Under the pieces are notes generated by a model. That model saw only the letters and a list, made by a program, of their open reading frames with translations. It was not told the DNA's origin and made no database searches. A program made the translations under genes and the position numbers. From Fictibacillus barbaricus (GTDB lineage: Bacteria > Bacillota > Bacilli > Bacillales > Fictibacillaceae), in NCBI RefSeq assembly GCF_014635025.1, contig NZ_BMCE01000002.1, forward strand, positions 1,054,001-1,118,000: 64,000 nt of DNA. The letters run 5' to 3'. How positions within the stretch are numbered: position 1 is the stretch's first letter; every line of letters starts with the position of its first letter. Positions 62,590 to 64,000 of the stretch are shown in pieces.

Positions 62590-62682
62590 AAAAATTACCT
62601 CCTCTTACATCTAGTAAACTCATCATAATAGGATTTAGCATATATTCCCATGGAAAACAGATGATAGATTTATGATAAGAAA

Positions 62683-62712
62683 AACAGCCACCCTGTTTTG
62701 GGTAACTGTTTT
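62683..62712. terminator. Terminator-like hairpin
   Basis: AAAACAGCCACCC and GGGTAACTGTTTT form a stem with two mismatches, lying upstream of both flanking genes. It may be a remnant or block read-through from either side. Confidence 0.45.
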
Positions 62713-62780
62713 ATTGTTCTTCTAGGGGTTCATATTTGCATCCCGTTAATAAAACTAGGGTGATTTCTTTTAAGATTTAT

Positions 62781-62810
62781 TTGACTTTAAAAACGCTGAA
62801 ACGGTACAGT
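62781..62810 (+). promoter_or_regulatory. Promoter of the SMR pair with overlapping inverted repeat
   Basis: TTGACT (62781-62786) and TACAGT (62805-62810) are spaced by 18 bases. CTGAAA and TTTCAG flank the -10 as an inverted repeat (62797-62818 region) and could bind a repressor. Confidence 0.5.
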
Positions 62811-62864
62811 AATTTCAGGTCTTAGGACGTTTATTTATCGTAAAAAATGCTGGAGGTATTACTA

Positions 62865-63194
62865 TTGAATCCATATTTTTTATTGGCTATCGCCATTGCA
62901 AGCGAAGTGTTTGGCAGTTCGATGTTAAAGGCATCTAGCGGTTTTAAGCGATTTCTCCCTTCCGTTTGCGTCGTGATCGGGATGGGTGTTGCTTTTTACT
63001 GTTTATCCTTATCGTTAAAAGTCATACCGCTTGGCACTGCCTACGCCATCTGGTCTGGGATCGGGACTGCATTAACAGCAACGGTTGGTGTGCTTGTCTA
63101 TAAAGAAAAATTTGATCTGAAAAGAGCTTCGGGGTTGTTGCTTATTATAGCAGGAGTCGTTGTATTGAAGCTATCTGGCGGCGTAGCTCATTAA
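62865..63194 (+). CDS. SMR-family multidrug efflux protein, first subunit
   Basis: A 109-residue four-helix transporter. The membrane-embedded Glu is in AIASEVFGSSMLKASSGF near residue 14, and YAIWSGIGTALTA near 60 is the SMR signature. The frame starts at ATG 62847, but TTG 62865 is preceded by GGAGG at correct distance and gives normal length. It pairs with the next gene, as in EbrAB or YkkCD heterodimers. Confidence 0.9.
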   Translation: MNPYFLLAIAIASEVFGSSMLKASSGFKRFLPSVCVVIGMGVAFYCLSLSLKVIPLGTAYAIWSGIGTALTATVGVLVYKEKFDLKRASGLLLIIAGVVVLKLSGGVAH

Positions 63195-63208
63195 TAGGAG
63201 GTTTTCAA

Positions 63209-63565
63209 ATGAATGGTTATGTATATTTAAGCATCTCGATTATCAGCGAAATCTTTGGAACGTCGATGCTGAAGTTATCGAATGGGTTTACGAATGTACT
63301 ACCTTCTATCGGCGTCATAATCGGGTTCGGTCTCGCATTTTATTGTTTATCCCTTTGCCTGAAAACCGTACCGTTAAGCTTAGCCTACGCGATCTGGTCA
63401 GGCATCGGAACAGCACTAACTGCGCTGATCGGTGTACTCGTGTGGGATGAACCGTTTAGCCTCACTACATTGATTGGATTAGTGATGATAATTGGCGGTG
63501 TTACGTTATTGAACGCTTCTAGTCGGAACGAGTACAAATCGAGTACGAACATAAAAGGAAACTAG
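63209..63565 (+). CDS. SMR-family multidrug efflux protein, second subunit
   Basis: A 118-residue SMR protein, similar in sequence to its neighbour: SIISEIFGTSMLKLSNGF near 9-26 holds the conserved Glu, and AYAIWSGIGTALTALIG near 58 the signature. ATG 63209 follows AGGAGG, 14 bases after the first gene. The longer hydrophilic tail (SSRNEYKSSTNIKGN) may help set opposite topology in the heterodimer. Substrates could be cationic drugs or guanidinium-like compounds. Confidence 0.9.
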   Translation: MNGYVYLSISIISEIFGTSMLKLSNGFTNVLPSIGVIIGFGLAFYCLSLCLKTVPLSLAYAIWSGIGTALTALIGVLVWDEPFSLTTLIGLVMIIGGVTLLNASSRNEYKSSTNIKGN

Positions 63566-63725
63566 TGCTGTTTAGAAATAATAAAGTCGTTTAACTTTAT
63601 TACTCAAACACACATAACACCGTTCCTTTTTCGAACGTGTTATAAAATAGTTGTTTAATTTTCTTCACATTAAATAAAAGTCTCTAAAATTAATAATAAT
63701 AAAATTGTTGAAGATCTACCTTCTA

Positions 63726-64000
63726 CTAATACTCCATTGAATTAGCCGTTTTAACAACGTCCTCAATCGAGTATTCCTTTTCGATTTCAGGTGATTTTAT
63801 AAGCATAATTGAATAATATATACCGTCTTTTTTCCATCGAATTTGTTGAACATTTTCTGCATCACCTTCTATAAATGCCTTTGTTCCATCTTTTAAGTTA
63901 ATCCAATTGGTTTGTTTTTCATCAGACCAAATAGCTTTTTTATTGTGAAAGGTGATGACACGAAGATTAACTCCTTCTCCATCTCCATAAGTAAATTCAG
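63726..64000 (-). CDS. 3' end of a DUF4367-like protein (5' end outside window)
   Basis: The frame ends at TAG 63726 and is open to the window edge. It encodes a beta-rich domain (LKDGTKAFIEGDAENVQQIR, then WKKDGIYYSIMLIKS and EDVVKTANSM). This ending, with K-A-N/A-S at the C-terminus, resembles DUF4367 domains of lipoproteins and anti-sigma-factor-linked proteins in Bacillus. Only about 90 residues are visible. Confidence 0.55.
   Translation of the reverse strand, partial: EFTYGDGEGVNLRVITFHNKKAIWSDEKQTNWINLKDGTKAFIEGDAENVQQIRWKKDGIYYSIMLIKSPEIEKEYSIEDVVKTANSMEY

Noticed and set aside
62590-62864. Guanidine riboswitch before the SMR pair
   Set aside because: Paired SMR genes are often controlled by ykkC-type RNAs, but I found no ACGG/ACGA-type conserved cores or matching stems here.
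1-64000. CRISPR arrays, tRNA or rRNA genes, insertion sequences
   Set aside because: No regularly spaced direct repeats, no cloverleaf or rRNA-like segments, and no transposase frames were seen on either strand.

Overview
The window looks like a chromosomal segment of a low-GC, Gram-positive, spore-former-type Bacillaceae bacterium. The support is AAGGAGG-type ribosome binding sites with many TTG and GTG starts, an FbpB-family small basic protein, a BcrC-type undecaprenyl-PP phosphatase, a Bce-type peptide-antibiotic module, a paired SMR efflux pump, a NagR-type GntR regulator with its operator, and a CcpA cre-like site. A Fictibacillus- or Bacillus-like genus would fit, but the sequence alone does not settle it. 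I see no rRNA, tRNA, CRISPR array or intact insertion sequence.

Layout. (1) 1-7.2 kb is an AT-rich defence island: a calcineurin-like phosphoesterase cut off by the window edge just where a P-loop NTPase seems to begin, a two-gene McrBC-like system (AAA+ NTPase plus a DUF2357/PD-(D/E)XK nuclease), and small, partly broken genes, one resembling the start of BrxE. (2) 7.4-16.0 kb is one six-gene acyl-CoA operon (BamA-like crotonase, AtoE-type transporter, CoA ligase, zinc MDR dehydrogenase, 3-hydroxyacyl-CoA dehydrogenase, enoyl-CoA hydratase). A PrpR-type sigma-54 activator lies upstream, and a -24/-12 promoter with three evenly spaced palindromic activator sites can be read directly. (3) 16.4-20.1 kb is a MalX/MalY-type PTS operon with an RpiR-family regulator. 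(4) 20.4-34.7 kb is mixed: a secreted crystallin-like protein, an alpha/beta hydrolase, a FUSC-family exporter broken at a T run, Gfo/Idh and HAD enzymes, FbpB, an alanine/glycine symporter, a TetR-MFS-FMN reductase operon, and several small unknown genes.

(5) 34.9-39.3 kb is a BceAB transporter facing a BceRS two-component system. (6) 39.4-44.4 kb holds a large secreted NAGPA-plus-phosphoesterase protein and a YhgE/Pip-like ABC-2 membrane protein with a 34-bp perfect palindrome upstream. (7) 44.8-49.8 kb is a nagA-nagB-nagR-murQ-nagP amino-sugar operon with a dre-like NagR operator. (8) 49.9-59.2 kb is an aga-type amino-sugar cluster: ABC importer, Gfo/Idh protein, GntR regulator, AgaS-like isomerase/deaminase, ketose-bisphosphate aldolase, PfkB kinase and ROK kinase. 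Together these would take an imported galactosamine-type sugar to tagatose-1,6-bisphosphate and triose phosphates, with NagA of the neighbouring operon a possible deacetylase. A 13-bp motif recurs in its promoter regions. (9) 59.3-64 kb carries a secreted endonuclease/exonuclease/phosphatase-family protein, a YdcF protein, BcrC, a NUDIX hydrolase, a paired SMR pump and the 3' end of a DUF4367-like gene.

The observations most worth following are the phosphoesterase/NTPase gene beside the McrBC-like pair, the sigma-54-controlled BamA-like operon, the aga regulon with a possible Shine-Dalgarno-sequestering switch between binding protein and permease, and the poly-T frameshift in the FUSC gene.
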